DNA of 64,000 bases from an uncultured Bacteroidota bacterium (GCA_946414435.1 CAMKOM010000007.1:1-64000), one strand, 5' to 3'. Positions 1-10,324 are shown, counted from the first letter of the stretch. The notes: generated by a model not told the origin, from the sequence alone. A program made the numbers and translations.

Positions 1-1
1 G

Positions 2-127
2 TGTGCTGTATTCTTTTTGTTTGTGTGTATATCATATTATTGGACAATCATCCCCAAAGCAATACTTTTTTTGTACTTGACATTTTTCTTGTATCGTTGT
101 CTTGTCATGGTTAGAAGAATAAAATAG
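2..127 (+). CDS. C-terminal tail of a truncated membrane protein
   Basis: The window opens inside an open frame (frame 2) that ends at the TAG at 125-127, 7 nt before the first glycosyltransferase. The 41 visible residues are hydrophobic and aromatic, and the tail ends in a basic stretch (VRRIK), as in the last membrane segment of a polysaccharide polymerase or flippase. Frame 1 is also open as far as 114, so the frame choice rests on the more membrane-like composition, the basic end and the tight spacing to the next gene. No family can be named from this fragment. Confidence 0.5.
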   Translation, partial: CAVFFLFVCISYYWTIIPKAILFLYLTFFLYRCLVMVRRIK

Positions 128-134
128 AAATGTC

Positions 135-983
135 ATGATTTATTCTTTAGTTACATTATATTGTCCGGGTAATGATGTGGTGAATAACATAAAAAGCATA
201 TCAAGTCAGTCCGATAAAGTATTTGTATGTGATAATAGTCCGGTTAATAACGGAACCATTTTTGCAAAAATAGAAAATGTGGAGTATGTTTTCTTTGATA
301 AGAATAATGGCTTGTCCGTTGCGTTTAATACTATTCTGAAGAATAGAAGTTTCAGTAATAGTGATTATGTGATTTTTTTTGATCAGGATTCATACATAGA
401 AAAAAATCATATATCTTCTTTGATTGAAGAATATGAATTATTAGAAAAGAATTTTGGCCCCATTGGCTGTGTTGGCCCGGTATACCTGAACAGTAGAAAT
501 AATAAGATAGAGATTCCTATCGGTAAAACAACACTAACCAGTCATTCATATAAAGTGAAGAGCGTTATTACATCTTCAATGTTGTGCAAATTTGAGAATT
601 TGAAAAAAATCAACTTTTGGAACGAGAATATTTTTTTGGATATGGCAGATTGGGATTTGTGTTGGCGGTTACAAAAAGCGAATATGCCATGTTGCATGAC
701 GGATGTTTCTGTTTTATATCACACATTAGGCGAAAAAAAACACAATTATTATATATTTAAAGTTCAAGAGTGGACACCATTAAGAACATATTACCAAATA
801 CGAGATAGTATGTCTTTGATGAGAGAAAACTATGTCCCATTAAAATTTAAAATAAGATTCATATTTAATTTAACAATAAGACCTGTAATTTATTTGTTAT
901 TTCTCGATAAAAAAAAGAGCAGGCTGCATTATTATTATGATGGTATAAGAGATTTCTTCAAAGGGAAAAACGGGTCTTATTAA
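135..983 (+). CDS. Glycosyltransferase family 2, rhamnosyltransferase-like
   Basis: A 282-residue GT-A fold glycosyltransferase, probably adding a sugar to the lipid-linked surface-polysaccharide repeat unit on the cytoplasmic face of the inner membrane. The N-terminus (MIYSLVTLYCPGND) is the usual first beta strand. The metal-binding DXD motif is FFDQDSYI near residue 79, and the region around DMADWDLCWRL near 175 resembles the acceptor-side motif of RfbN-like rhamnosyltransferases. The C-terminal 60 residues are basic and hydrophobic, fitting peripheral membrane association. It lies 11 nt ahead of a second family-2 enzyme, in one operon. Codon use is strongly AT-rich, unlike the core genes after 6370. 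The exact donor and acceptor cannot be read from sequence. Confidence 0.85.
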   Translation: MIYSLVTLYCPGNDVVNNIKSISSQSDKVFVCDNSPVNNGTIFAKIENVEYVFFDKNNGLSVAFNTILKNRSFSNSDYVIFFDQDSYIEKNHISSLIEEYELLEKNFGPIGCVGPVYLNSRNNKIEIPIGKTTLTSHSYKVKSVITSSMLCKFENLKKINFWNENIFLDMADWDLCWRLQKANMPCCMTDVSVLYHTLGEKKHNYYIFKVQEWTPLRTYYQIRDSMSLMRENYVPLKFKIRFIFNLTIRPVIYLLFLDKKKSRLHYYYDGIRDFFKGKNGSY

Positions 984-994
984 AGTCGCAAAAT

Positions 995-1816
995 ATGCTT
1001 TTTTCTGTACTACTTTCAGTATATAATAAAGAAAATCCCATTTATTTAGAAGAAAGTTTGGCATCGGTTTTTTCACAAACACAGACGGCCAATGAAGTCA
1101 TTTTAGTGGAAGATGGTAAATTGACTCCGGAATTATATTTAATAATTGATCAGTATTGTGCAAAGCATCCAGAATTGAAAATTGTGAAATTGGAAAAAAA
1201 TTCTGGATTAGGTGTGGCATTAAACGAAGGGTTAAAGTACTGCACAAATGATATTGTTGCTAGAATGGATACTGATGATATTGCATATAAAGATAGATTT
1301 GAAAAACAGATTAATTATTTTAAGGAAAATCCGAAGATAGCTTTGTTATCGGGCAATATAGAAGAGTTTATTGGTAATACTTCAAATATTATAGGCATAC
1401 GTCAAGTACCAACAGATTATTCTCAAATAAAATCATTTTTAAAGAAAAGAAACGCATTTAATCACATGGCTGTGATGTTCAAAAAAAACGCAGTAATAGC
1501 TAGCGGAGGTTATCAGCACGTTCCATATCTTGAAGATCATGATTTGTGGATAAGAATGATACAAAACGGTTATCTCGCAGCAAATTTGCCAGATATTTTG
1601 GTGAAAGCTCGAGTTGGCAAGGATATGATAGGCCGAAGGCATGGTTTTAAATATGCAAAGCATGAGTTGTTTTTTTTGAAACGGCAATTAAAATCTCATT
1701 TTATTTCAAAGATTGAATTTGCTATATTAGTGATATTGAGGATTCCTGTCCGATTGTTACCAAAGTTTTTGTTAAGTTTTATATACAAAGTTTTAAGGAG
1801 AATAAAAAGAAAATAA
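995..1816 (+). CDS. Glycosyltransferase family 2, AmsE/WaaE-like
   Basis: A 273-residue family-2 glycosyltransferase of the amylovoran AmsE type. The nucleotide-binding start (FSVLLSVYNKENP) and the motif ARMDTDDIA near residue 90 supply the DXD metal site. The segment YLEDHDLWIRM near 180 matches the catalytic-base region (ED motif) of this family. The basic C-terminal tail (RRIKRK) suggests membrane contact. The gene is AT-rich and sits 2 nt before the epimerase gene, so translation is probably coupled. It is expected to extend the same repeat unit as the gene before it; the sugar is unknown. Confidence 0.86.
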   Translation: MLFSVLLSVYNKENPIYLEESLASVFSQTQTANEVILVEDGKLTPELYLIIDQYCAKHPELKIVKLEKNSGLGVALNEGLKYCTNDIVARMDTDDIAYKDRFEKQINYFKENPKIALLSGNIEEFIGNTSNIIGIRQVPTDYSQIKSFLKKRNAFNHMAVMFKKNAVIASGGYQHVPYLEDHDLWIRMIQNGYLAANLPDILVKARVGKDMIGRRHGFKYAKHELFFLKRQLKSHFISKIEFAILVILRIPVRLLPKFLLSFIYKVLRRIKRK

Positions 1817-1818
1817 AT

Positions 1819-2715
1819 ATGGCGAATCTTCTTTTCACTGGTGCTTCGGGTTTCCTTGGTTCTAACATATTTCCACTGTTGTGTAAAAATTACGATGTAG
1901 ACACATTGGCGTTGGATGATAAGGCCACATACAATATAAACCTTGTGACCGACGAAATTCACTTGAGCCATGGGTACGATATTGTCCTTCATGCTGCAGG
2001 CAAGGCGCATGTAGTTCCTAGGACCGATGCGGAAATTAAATTATTCTATGACATTAATTTTGAAGGTACCAAAAAAGTTTGCGCAGCTTTGGAAAAGGCA
2101 GGAACGCCCAAATCGTTTATTTTTATTAGCACCGTAGCGGTATACGGATGCGATTTTGGTGAAATGATTACCGAAGAACACCCTTTGGATGGTCAAACGC
2201 CTTACGCAAAAAGTAAGATAATGGCAGAAGAGTTTTTGGCAGACTGGTGCAAACGAAACAATGTAATACTTACAATTCTCCGTCCTTCACTGCTTGCTGG
2301 CAAAAACGCTCCAGGCAACCTTGGAGCGATGGTAAATGGCATAAAAACAGGTCGTTATTTAAGCATTGCAGGCGGTAAGGCTCGCAAGAGCGTTTTGATG
2401 GTTGACGATATTGCCAATCTGATTCCGTTAGTGGCGGAAAAAGGCGGTATATACAATGTCTGTGATGACACACAACCTTCATTTCATGAATTAGAAGTGT
2501 TAATCAGCAAACAATTAAGTAAGAAACCGCCAATTTTAATCCCGATGTGCTTGGCAAAATGTTTGGCGTTTTGTGGCGATTTTTTAGGTTCAAAAGCACC
2601 TATTAATTCATTGAAATTAAGAAAAATGACGGAAACTCTCACTTTCAGCAACGAAAAAGCCAAAAAAGAGTTGGGGTGGCAACCGCGGAATGTTTTGGAA
2701 AACTATATGATATAG
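1819..2715 (+). CDS. NAD-dependent epimerase/dehydratase (WbpV-like)
   Basis: A 298-residue extended short-chain dehydrogenase that interconverts nucleotide sugars. The Rossmann glycine motif is TGASGFLGS at residues 7-15, the catalytic Thr/Ser lies in FISTVAVYG near 105, and the YxxxK pair is YAKSK near 130. The position directly before a WecA/WbpL-like transferase recalls the wbpV-wbpL arrangement, where the epimerase makes the UDP-N-acetyl-6-deoxyhexosamine used to prime the O-unit. That substrate is inference from neighbours and from overall resemblance. The length is at the short end for the family. Confidence 0.83.
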   Translation: MANLLFTGASGFLGSNIFPLLCKNYDVDTLALDDKATYNINLVTDEIHLSHGYDIVLHAAGKAHVVPRTDAEIKLFYDINFEGTKKVCAALEKAGTPKSFIFISTVAVYGCDFGEMITEEHPLDGQTPYAKSKIMAEEFLADWCKRNNVILTILRPSLLAGKNAPGNLGAMVNGIKTGRYLSIAGGKARKSVLMVDDIANLIPLVAEKGGIYNVCDDTQPSFHELEVLISKQLSKKPPILIPMCLAKCLAFCGDFLGSKAPINSLKLRKMTETLTFSNEKAKKELGWQPRNVLENYMI

Positions 2716-2752
2716 AGATTATTGGTGCGTTGGGTAATTTGTTGTATATGAG

Positions 2753-3733
2753 ATGATTTTGCATATTTTAGTCATAATATTATTAATTATATTGGAACTT
2801 GTATATTTTCGCGTTGCCGATAAATTCAACATTATCGACAAACCCAATCAGCGCAGTTCGCACACACAAATAACCCTACGTGGCGGAGGTGTGATTTTTT
2901 GTGCCGGAAGTATTCTTTATTACTTGTTTTTTGGATTCCAGTACCCGTTTTTCTTGGTGGGTATGCTATTAATCAGCATAGTAAGTTTTATTGACGATTT
3001 GCGTTCCGTATCAAACAAAATTCGACTTATAGTGCAGTTCGCCGCAATGTTCCTGATGTTTTCCGACTTGAATATTCTAAGTTTTAGTAATATCTGGATT
3101 ATAATATTTGCTTTGATATTATGTGTTGGAATAATTAACGCATACAATTTTATGGATGGCATAAACGGAATAACTGGCGGATATTCGCTTGTCGTTTTGT
3201 TATCGATTGTCTGTGCCGATTTGCAAGTGCGTTTTATCGATATTAACTATCTTTGGGTTGCCATAGCCGCTGATTTAGTGTTTTGTTTTTTCAATTTCAG
3301 AAAAAAAGCGAAGTGCTTTGCGGGTGATGTCGGTTCTGTTGGAATTGCATTTATAATATTGTTTGCGTTAGGCAAGTTGATATTAAAGACAAGCGATTTA
3401 ACATACATTTTGTTCCTTGCTGTTTATGGTGTCGACAGTGTTCTTACTATCATTCATAGAATCTTGTTGCACGAAAATCTTGGGCAGGCGCATCGTAAAC
3501 ACGCATATCAGTTAATGGCAAACGAATTGCGGATTCCGCACATAGCTGTTTCTATGGTCTATATGCTTATTCAATCGGCAATTTCTGCGGGAAAAATATT
3601 TTTTCAAATAAATGAGTGGATGTATTTCTCCGTTGTTCTGTTAATTTTAGCGAGCGCATACGTTTTTTTTATGAAGAAGTATTACTATTTGCACGAACAA
3701 TATTTAGGGGCACAAGGCAATGATAATCAATAG
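2753..3733 (+). CDS. Undecaprenyl-phosphate glycosyl-1-phosphate transferase (WecA/WbpL-like, GT4)
   Basis: A 326-residue polytopic membrane enzyme of the MraY/WecA family. It transfers a sugar-1-phosphate from a UDP-sugar to undecaprenyl phosphate, priming surface-glycan synthesis on the inner leaflet. About ten hydrophobic segments are visible. Family motifs are SFIDDLRSV near residue 83 (Mg-binding aspartates), FMDGINGITGGY near 133, AGDVGS near 192 and a HRKHAYQ loop near 243. It follows the epimerase that probably makes its substrate, and its last 14 nt overlap the start of the cupin gene. Confidence 0.87.
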   Translation: MILHILVIILLIILELVYFRVADKFNIIDKPNQRSSHTQITLRGGGVIFCAGSILYYLFFGFQYPFFLVGMLLISIVSFIDDLRSVSNKIRLIVQFAAMFLMFSDLNILSFSNIWIIIFALILCVGIINAYNFMDGINGITGGYSLVVLLSIVCADLQVRFIDINYLWVAIAADLVFCFFNFRKKAKCFAGDVGSVGIAFIILFALGKLILKTSDLTYILFLAVYGVDSVLTIIHRILLHENLGQAHRKHAYQLMANELRIPHIAVSMVYMLIQSAISAGKIFFQINEWMYFSVVLLILASAYVFFMKKYYYLHEQYLGAQGNDNQ

Positions 3734-4115
3734 AGAGTTGTTGGACAAAGTGTCTGCAGAAGCAAAAGCTAACGAGAGATTGCGCAAAAACTTCAATCTT
3801 CACGAATCGTTGGATGCGCCAGCACAAAGACTTTTAAATGCTTTGGAACCAGGTACGGTTATCCCGATTCATAGGCATCGTCATACAGCCGAGACATATA
3901 TAATTCTTCGTGGTAAAATCGAATTGTCTTTATATAAAGACGATGGTCAAATTATAGAATCGGTAATTTTAAGTGCCAATAGTGATAATATGGGATATAA
4001 CATTCCCAAGTGTCAATACCATTCATTGAAGGTATTGGCTTCTGATACTGTGATTTTAGAGGTTAAAGACGGTCCGTATCAACCATTAAGTGAAGATGAT
4101 ATTTTAAAACTATAG
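3720..4115 (+). CDS. WbuC family cupin-fold metalloprotein
   Basis: A 131-residue single-domain cupin. The metal-binding motif PIHRHRHTAETYIIL (residues 49-63) carries the usual two histidines and glutamate of cupin motif 1, and a late histidine (QYHSL) supplies motif 2. WbuC-type proteins are found in O-antigen clusters, but their reaction is not established. The start overlaps the end of the preceding transferase by 14 nt in another frame, so the two are translationally coupled. It is AT-rich like the rest of this cluster. Confidence 0.8.
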   Translation: MIINRELLDKVSAEAKANERLRKNFNLHESLDAPAQRLLNALEPGTVIPIHRHRHTAETYIILRGKIELSLYKDDGQIIESVILSANSDNMGYNIPKCQYHSLKVLASDTVILEVKDGPYQPLSEDDILKL

Positions 4116-4156
4116 TTATAGTAAGAACGAATTTATTATAGTGAATACAACAAAGT

Positions 4157-6025
4157 ATGATGCAAATAATGAATAATATAAAAAGTCAGCGTATATTCGA
4201 AAAAATAATGCCATTATGTTTGGCATTATTTTTTGCCCGTACGGTGTTTATCGGATACAAATATCTGTTTTTTGCAACATTTGTTCCGTGCTTTCTGTAT
4301 TCGGTGTATGTGTTATTCAAACAAGGTGTTGCAATACCGAGACTCAAAATGTTATTGCTGCCAGTGTTTGTTGTGTTATTGTTCTTTGCTCATTTCTCTC
4401 CATTAAGCAATGTGGTGAAAGAAAGTGTGAATATTGCTATAATAGTGTATTTTGTTGCTTTTTCAAACTTGTATTATGCTGATGACAAATGCGATTCGTT
4501 CTTGAAATGGATTGTGAGATTGACATTGTTTGCGGGTATTATTGCTATCTCGCGGTCAGTGTTATCAATGATGGGCTTCACTTTGCAACATTTAAGTGTA
4601 TTTTTTGAAGGAGAACGGTTTTCGTTGGTCAGAGATAATAATTTTTATTCTTTATTTTTTATTGTAGCAATTATATTAACAGCAAGGTTATTTCTGCAAC
4701 ATAAAGTCTCCTCGTTTTTTGTTTTCGTTTGTGTTCTAATATCAATAATAAATATTGGAGCAAGTGTTTCTCGGAGAGCGTGCGCATTGTATGTGTTGCT
4801 TATTGTGGCTTTGATGATAATTGTTAAAAAAAGAAGATGTGAAGGGGTGTTTTTGTACAATATCTCAATATTGTTGGCATTTGTATTTTGTATTATTGGA
4901 TTATTTGTGTTCTCTGGCGGATATAGCCCCAATATGTCTTATGAGAAAAAAACAAAATTATATAGGTTATATACATTTATAGGAAAGAGTGAGTCTTTTC
5001 AAGAATTCGATTTAAGGCAACGTAGAAAATACTATGTTCGTTTATCTCAAGATGTTGATAAAAGTAATTTGTTTTATAAAGGAGATTTGAAAAACGGGCT
5101 AATAGCATGGGAGGCTCAGCCCGCCTCGTCTAGTGATAACGTTAAGTTTAATTTGGTTAAAGGAGAAGATGGGGAACCTATTATCAGAATAGAAAGGAAT
5201 ATCTGGGGCGGCAGCTGGCAAATCCATTATAAAGGGAGACCTATTGTTTATCATAAAGATGTGACATACGTAATTTCGTTTGCATATAGAGTTGTAAAAG
5301 GAATTCGAAATCCATTTAATGTTGGTTGGTGGGTGAATGAAGGTCATGGCTATCTAGTCGATCTTCCGCAAACAATTGAGTCTATTGATAGTGTATGGAA
5401 TCGATGTTCAGTGTCTTATAAATTTAAGGCAGATTATATTAATTTGGATTGTTTTTTGAATAGTTTGCATGGCGGAGCAGAAATCGAAGTAAAAGACATT
5501 AGTCTTACTTGTGATGACACCACAGGCCTACCGATGTATGCCGACCAATTGTCAGATAGTGTTATTCATAGTTTCTTTGTGAAAGAAGGAGCTGATACCA
5601 TAAACTATTTTACCGCCCCTCGCACAGCCCGCTGGCGCTACGCGCTTGAACTTTGGCAAACACGCTACACCACGCAACAAAAGATTTTTGGCCAAGGCTT
5701 CAAATATCTCGAGTGGTACGGCGAGAAGTTTTATAATAATCCTAAGCGCTATGATTTTCCACATAATCCTATAATCTCGTCGTTCTTGTATTCGGGAATT
5801 ATTGGTGGTATCGTATATATCATCTTCCTAATATCAAGTTTGTGGCTTTATTGGAAGAAGCGCAAAACAATGGGCATCTTCTTCATTATGTATTTGTGCT
5901 GTATGTTCTTCTGCATGTTTAGTGGTAGCAGCCATTTCAGTTTCCCGCTATTTGCGTTCCTTTCGTTCCTGCCATTTGTAGAGTATGGCAAGCAGAAGAA
6001 CGAGGTCCCTGAACCTGCACAATAG
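4157..6025 (+). CDS. O-antigen ligase family protein with an inserted extracytoplasmic domain
   Basis: A 622-residue membrane protein of the WaaL/Wzy superfamily, which joins or polymerises lipid-linked glycan on the periplasmic side. About nine membrane segments fill residues 1-265, and three more follow after residue 535. Between them lies a soluble part. Residues about 305-455 look like a beta-sandwich, carbohydrate-binding-module-like domain (GLIAWEA, IRIERNIWGGSWQIHY, then a final strand before VKDISLTC). The Wzy-type loop with RWRYALELW and FPHNP follows at about 490-535. Base composition changes from AT-rich to GC-richer near 5608, inside the gene. A 9-bp hairpin overlaps the stop codon. 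Confidence 0.8.
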   Translation: MMQIMNNIKSQRIFEKIMPLCLALFFARTVFIGYKYLFFATFVPCFLYSVYVLFKQGVAIPRLKMLLLPVFVVLLFFAHFSPLSNVVKESVNIAIIVYFVAFSNLYYADDKCDSFLKWIVRLTLFAGIIAISRSVLSMMGFTLQHLSVFFEGERFSLVRDNNFYSLFFIVAIILTARLFLQHKVSSFFVFVCVLISIINIGASVSRRACALYVLLIVALMIIVKKRRCEGVFLYNISILLAFVFCIIGLFVFSGGYSPNMSYEKKTKLYRLYTFIGKSESFQEFDLRQRRKYYVRLSQDVDKSNLFYKGDLKNGLIAWEAQPASSSDNVKFNLVKGEDGEPIIRIERNIWGGSWQIHYKGRPIVYHKDVTYVISFAYRVVKGIRNPFNVGWWVNEGHGYLVDLPQTIESIDSVWNRCSVSYKFKADYINLDCFLNSLHGGAEIEVKDISLTCDDTTGLPMYADQLSDSVIHSFFVKEGADTINYFTAPRTARWRYALELWQTRYTTQQKIFGQGFKYLEWYGEKFYNNPKRYDFPHNPIISSFLYSGIIGGIVYIIFLISSLWLYWKKRKTMGIFFIMYLCCMFFCMFSGSSHFSFPLFAFLSFLPFVEYGKQKNEVPEPAQ

Positions 6026-6056
6026 ATGTCTCGATTTCCTTCCGGGAACATCTATT
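6021..6056 (+). terminator. Hairpin over the O-antigen ligase stop codon
   Basis: AATAGATGT (6021-6029) pairs perfectly with ACATCTATT (6048-6056) around an 18-nt loop, followed by a pyrimidine-rich but not uniform T tract. It probably closes the polysaccharide operon. The rest of the 344-nt gap up to 6369 holds no convincing ORF, RNA gene or -7 element; only a loose GCGATA/TATCGC inverted pair near 6122-6155 was noticed. Confidence 0.4.
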
Positions 6057-6369
6057 TCATTATTCTTTCCGATTCTGGTTGTTTGATAAACAATTGGTAA
6101 CAGTGTATAAGGTAATGGACCGTGCGATAGCCGCATGCAAATGTGAGCAAATTATCGCTGTGCGCTAAAAAAGCTATTAACACCCAACTTGTTGAATACA
6201 TAATTCCCATAGCCCGAAATCGATAAATATAATACGTACATTGTGGTTGATTTTTGATGGCTTGTCAATTATTAAAAGTGTTGATATCCAAGCTGTTAAA
6301 ATGGCGAAGTTTTGCGCGTTTTGTTATGGCAAAAGGTAACGCAGGCTCAAATAATAAAGCGGAAGACAG

Positions 6370-9024
6370 ATGAAACGTTTAATCAGTACATTTATTCTGG
6401 CGGTAGCCACATGCTGGCTCGCATCGGCACAAAACACCTTGTTTCAAGAGACTGAAACCGTGACAGTTGAGGTTAACGGCGATAACAAAAACGACGATGG
6501 TCTGCTCGACATCGTTTTTGCCAATGGCGGCGATAGGCTGCTAACCTACAAAATGGAACTGTCGAGCCGCATCACAAGGATTGGCGGCGAGTTGCTCATC
6601 ACCATTGACAATAAGAGCGTGAAAATGGGTTCGACGCACCAATACAAAGGCTTTGGCATCGACAAAGTGCTGATGCCAAACGTGTTCAGTGCTGAGTTTG
6701 TGCTGCTAACCAAACAAGGCAATGAACTGAAACGCTGGACGGTAAACAACGAGCCGTTTGAGGATGGGAAAAATATGGTGCGATTCTACTACACCGAAGA
6801 GGAGCAAACTGACTGCAAGTTGCGTATTGTTGAGGTGGGACTGCATTTCAGCAAATCGGGCGTGCGCGAGGCCGATGAGTTCATAACGCTAATCGATGAC
6901 TATTTTAACACCGATGCGCGTCTGAAAATGATGGAGCAGGAGCTGGCCGCCGTCAAGGCCGACTCTATTGAGACGCTCGAGCAATCGCGGCAGCTGACCA
7001 TCGACAATGTGGCGGTGTTCAACAACATCAAGTCTCGCCATTTCGACACCGAGCTTGATCTTGCCACTAGCGATCCCATTGGCTTGATCGACCACCTGCG
7101 AGCTGCTGAACAGACCAACCGCAACGTCAAGAAACAGGTTGAATATGCGCTGTCGCATTTGTGGGAGACCTATTACAAAAAGGGTATGGACTGGCTCAAT
7201 TGGGGCAAGGGCGACAAGGCTGAAGATTTGTTTATCAAGTCGATAGGGACAAAAACGAACTATGCGCCGCCGCATTACCAGCTTGCACTGATGGATTTCG
7301 AGGGAAAACTCTATCGGAAGGTGCTCGACACTTGCGTAAGGATTATTGCTGATATGAATCCCGATTCCGATACGCGGTATGGTACCATTAAACTAGCCGA
7401 AAAGGTGATTTACGTTTATATTGACTCGGTTGGTTATTTTATTGAAAATAAGGATGTTGATGGCGGATTCGCGATGTTGTCGGTTTGCAAGGACTACTGC
7501 AAGCGAATCAAAGGCATCCGCCGTTTTGAGGAGTTCGATAAACTGTCGGCGCAGCTCTACGGCGCCATCCACGCCAAACTTGTGGCTCAGGCCAGAGAGT
7601 TTTATGAAGCTTCTGATTTGCGGCAGAGTACAGTTTTTGCCGATTCAGCGGCAAGTTTGCGTGCTGAATATCCGACATTTGACATTGATGCCACCGATGA
7701 GTCTAAATTGCTGAACCAGTTGTATGTGGCTTGGATTGCGTATGGCAAGAAGGTGTCGATGGACAAGCCGGACGAGGCGCTTTTCGCTTTCGACCAAGCA
7801 ACGCATATCTGCCGCACGCACAAAGCGGTGAATTGCACCGATGAACTTGAGAAATTAGCGTTCGACAGCCGTACACACAAATATATGCAGATGCTCACCG
7901 AGGCCAAATCGTCGCTCGATGACGGCTATCCCGACTCAGCGCTCGAGCAGCTCGACGAAGCGGAGAAGTATCGTCAGACTTGGGAACTCAAGAAAATCGC
8001 GCTTGCCGATGAGTTGCGCGTTGAGGCTTATCAGCAGAAATACGACGGTTTGATGTGCGAAGGCGATGACGCAATGTCGCGCAAACAGCCACGCGAGGCG
8101 ATGGCGTTCTATGCTTCGGCATTGGCAATCAACAAGCAGCAGCCAATTGTGGCTGACACTGCTTGGACTACCAAAAATCGAGCTGCGGCAGTGCTTTACG
8201 TGGTTAATTTGTGCAGTTTGGGCATATCGTACGCCAATCTGTTGCAGATGGGCAAGGCGGGACAGCAGTATCAGACAGCGTTGGCTGTAGCCGAAGAATC
8301 GAAAATATCGAAGATTGAAGAGGTGCAAAACGCATTGGCCGAACTTTCAGCCGCACTCAACGAGGGTGAGTGCAGTCAGGCTTGGTTCGATTACAATGTG
8401 CAGGCAGGTGCAGCCGAAAGACTCATAAAGCAGAAGGAGTTTTTGAAGGCGCGAACCGTGCTTCACAAGGCAGCCGGCATTGCCCGAGCCAACTACAACT
8501 GCAATCTGACCGATTCTGTTGCCAAAATGCGCGCTAACGACATCGAAACCATTTGCCGCTATCAGCAAATGATTAATTCGGTGCAGCCGATGCTTGAGCA
8601 AAAAGAGTTTAAGCAGGCGCTGGAGACATACGTGGCAGCCACAGAGTTTTTCACCGACAGTTGCAACAACAAATTTGGCATTAAACATAAACCTGTATAT
8701 GAATATGTTTTTGAAAATCAATATAGTGGCTTGATCGATGCGGCGGTTATTTATTATGCGGAAATCAACGAATTGAAAAAATCTCTCAATCTGCTCAACG
8801 AGTTGAACCGTCGCTATTTTGAGGCCATGTGGGCGCGTGAGAGTCAGGAAAAATTGGGCATTGAACTTGCCCGCCGCGATTTCCGCGAGCACCCGTCGGC
8901 TGATTCGAAGGTGAAGGTGCTCGACTACACTCACGGCGATAAATGGTATAACACTCTGAAAAAAGCCTATTTACAAGAGTGGATTGACAATTCGTTCGAA
9001 AATATGAAAGAAGAAAAGAACTGA
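6370..9024 (+). CDS. Secreted TPR-type protein of unknown function
   Basis: An 884-residue protein with a clear signal peptide ([21 protein letters not shown], cleavage after the final Ala-Gln region). Residues about 30-160 form a beta-rich N-terminal domain. From about 255 onward the sequence is a long run of helical pairs with TPR-like spacing and composition, for example [21 protein letters not shown] and [16 protein letters not shown]. It probably acts as a protein-interaction scaffold in the periplasm. I recognise no catalytic motif and no named family. It ends 61 nt before ribBA, which has its own -7 element, so it seems to be a single-gene unit. GC content and codon use match the core genes downstream. 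Confidence 0.7.
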   Translation: MKRLISTFILAVATCWLASAQNTLFQETETVTVEVNGDNKNDDGLLDIVFANGGDRLLTYKMELSSRITRIGGELLITIDNKSVKMGSTHQYKGFGIDKVLMPNVFSAEFVLLTKQGNELKRWTVNNEPFEDGKNMVRFYYTEEEQTDCKLRIVEVGLHFSKSGVREADEFITLIDDYFNTDARLKMMEQELAAVKADSIETLEQSRQLTIDNVAVFNNIKSRHFDTELDLATSDPIGLIDHLRAAEQTNRNVKKQVEYALSHLWETYYKKGMDWLNWGKGDKAEDLFIKSIGTKTNYAPPHYQLALMDFEGKLYRKVLDTCVRIIADMNPDSDTRYGTIKLAEKVIYVYIDSVGYFIENKDVDGGFAMLSVCKDYCKRIKGIRRFEEFDKLSAQLYGAIHAKLVAQAREFYEASDLRQSTVFADSAASLRAEYPTFDIDATDESKLLNQLYVAWIAYGKKVSMDKPDEALFAFDQATHICRTHKAVNCTDELEKLAFDSRTHKYMQMLTEAKSSLDDGYPDSALEQLDEAEKYRQTWELKKIALADELRVEAYQQKYDGLMCEGDDAMSRKQPREAMAFYASALAINKQQPIVADTAWTTKNRAAAVLYVVNLCSLGISYANLLQMGKAGQQYQTALAVAEESKISKIEEVQNALAELSAALNEGECSQAWFDYNVQAGAAERLIKQKEFLKARTVLHKAAGIARANYNCNLTDSVAKMRANDIETICRYQQMINSVQPMLEQKEFKQALETYVAATEFFTDSCNNKFGIKHKPVYEYVFENQYSGLIDAAVIYYAEINELKKSLNLLNELNRRYFEAMWARESQEKLGIELARRDFREHPSADSKVKVLDYTHGDKWYNTLKKAYLQEWIDNSFENMKEEKN

Positions 9025-9065
9025 CGAAAACCGTCGGTCAAATGCGCGGAAGCCAAACAAATGCC

Positions 9066-9073
9066 TACTTTTG
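9066..9073 (+). promoter_or_regulatory. -7 promoter element for ribBA
   Basis: TACTTTTG matches the Bacteroidetes -7 consensus TAnnTTTG. Transcription would begin around 9079, so the upstream TTG at 9071 cannot be the start codon. This leaves the ATG codons at 9086, 9092 and 9095 and implies a very short leader. Confidence 0.6.
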
Positions 9074-9085
9074 CGCATTGAAAAA

Positions 9086-10324
9086 ATGGATATGATGGAA
9101 ACAGATATAAAACTTAATACTATTCCCGAGGCTATTGAGGCTATCAAACGTGGTGATTTTGTGATAGTTGTGGATGATGAAGACCGCGAGAACGAAGGCG
9201 ATTTTGTGATTGCCGCCGAAAAAATCACACCAGAAAAGGTGAATTTTATGCTGAAAAACGGTCGCGGACTGCTCTGCGCGCCTATCACTATCGACCGTTG
9301 CGCTGAACTTGAACTCAACCATATGGTTGACAACAACACGTCGATTTTGGGCACGCCGTTCACTGTGTCAGTTGACAAGATAGAAGGCTGTACCACAGGT
9401 GTTTCCGCTGCCGACCGTGCCGCAACCATCCGCGCTTTGGCCGACCCCGAATCGAAACCGTCAACCTTTGCGCGGCCCGGCCACATCAATCCGCTTTACG
9501 CTCAAAACAAGGGCGTTATCCGTCGTGCGGGACACACAGAAGCGGCCGTCGATTTAGCCCGCCTTGCAGGACTTCATCCCGCCGCCGCGCTCATCGAGAT
9601 TATGAACGAAGACGGCACAATGGCGCGGATGGAACAGTTGCAAGTGATTGCTAAAGAATTCAATCTCAACATAATAACCATCAAAGACCTGATTGCCTAC
9701 CGCCTGAAGCAGGACACGCTCATTGAGCGCGGACCCGAAGTGCATCTGCCAACGGCTTACGGCGATTTCCGTCTGATTCCGTTCCTTCAGAAGTCGAACA
9801 ACAAAGAGCACATCGCTTTGATTAAGGGCTCGTGGGCTAAGGACGAGCCGATTCTGGTGCGCGTCCACTCGTCGTGTATGACGGGCGACATTTTCGGCTC
9901 GATGCGCTGCGAGTGCGGCGAGCAACTGCACAAGGCAATGCAAACCATTGATAAAGAAGGCAAAGGCGTCATTATCTATATGAACCAAGAAGGCCGCGGC
10001 ATTGGGTTGATGGCCAAAATCAAGGCCTACGAGTTGCAGGAACACGGCTACGACACTGTTGACGCCAACATTCATCTGGGTTTCGATGCCGACGAGCGCG
10101 ACTATGGGGTGGGGGCAAGCATTCTGCGCGAGTTGGGCGTGAGCAAGATGCGCCTGATGACCAACAATCCCGTGAAGCGCATTGGACTTGAAGCCTACGG
10201 GCTCGAAGTGGTTGAGAATGTGCCAATTGAGATTGAGCCGAACAAATACAACGAGTTCTATATGCGCACCAAAAAAGAGCGTATGGGACACACTCTCAGG
10301 CTGATACACTGCAACAACAAATAA
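9086..10324 (+). CDS. ribBA: Bifunctional 3,4-dihydroxy-2-butanone-4-phosphate synthase / GTP cyclohydrolase II
   Basis: A fused enzyme for the two entry steps of riboflavin synthesis. The first half (about residues 10-205) makes DHBP from ribulose 5-phosphate: [13 protein letters not shown] carries the acidic metal site and [12 protein letters not shown] the substrate loop. The second half opens GTP: the zinc cysteines lie in [19 protein letters not shown], and QEGRGIGL near 305 is the GTP-binding motif. The total of about 412 residues is normal for the fusion. The start could be 9086, 9092 or 9095. Its stop overlaps the next start codon by one base (TAATG), so the LOG protein is translationally coupled. 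Confidence 0.96.
   Translation: MDMMETDIKLNTIPEAIEAIKRGDFVIVVDDEDRENEGDFVIAAEKITPEKVNFMLKNGRGLLCAPITIDRCAELELNHMVDNNTSILGTPFTVSVDKIEGCTTGVSAADRAATIRALADPESKPSTFARPGHINPLYAQNKGVIRRAGHTEAAVDLARLAGLHPAAALIEIMNEDGTMARMEQLQVIAKEFNLNIITIKDLIAYRLKQDTLIERGPEVHLPTAYGDFRLIPFLQKSNNKEHIALIKGSWAKDEPILVRVHSSCMTGDIFGSMRCECGEQLHKAMQTIDKEGKGVIIYMNQEGRGIGLMAKIKAYELQEHGYDTVDANIHLGFDADERDYGVGASILRELGVSKMRLMTNNPVKRIGLEAYGLEVVENVPIEIEPNKYNEFYMRTKKERMGHTLRLIHCNNK

Noticed and set aside
1-114. Frame 1 as the upstream gene tail
   Set aside because: It is open to a TAG at 112-114, but its end is less membrane-like than frame 2, which ends in a basic stretch 7 nt before the next gene; the choice is tentative.
6026-6369. 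Possible RNA gene or small ORF in the long gap after the polysaccharide cluster
   Set aside because: No convincing promoter, nested stems or coding signal; only a weak hairpin at the ligase stop.
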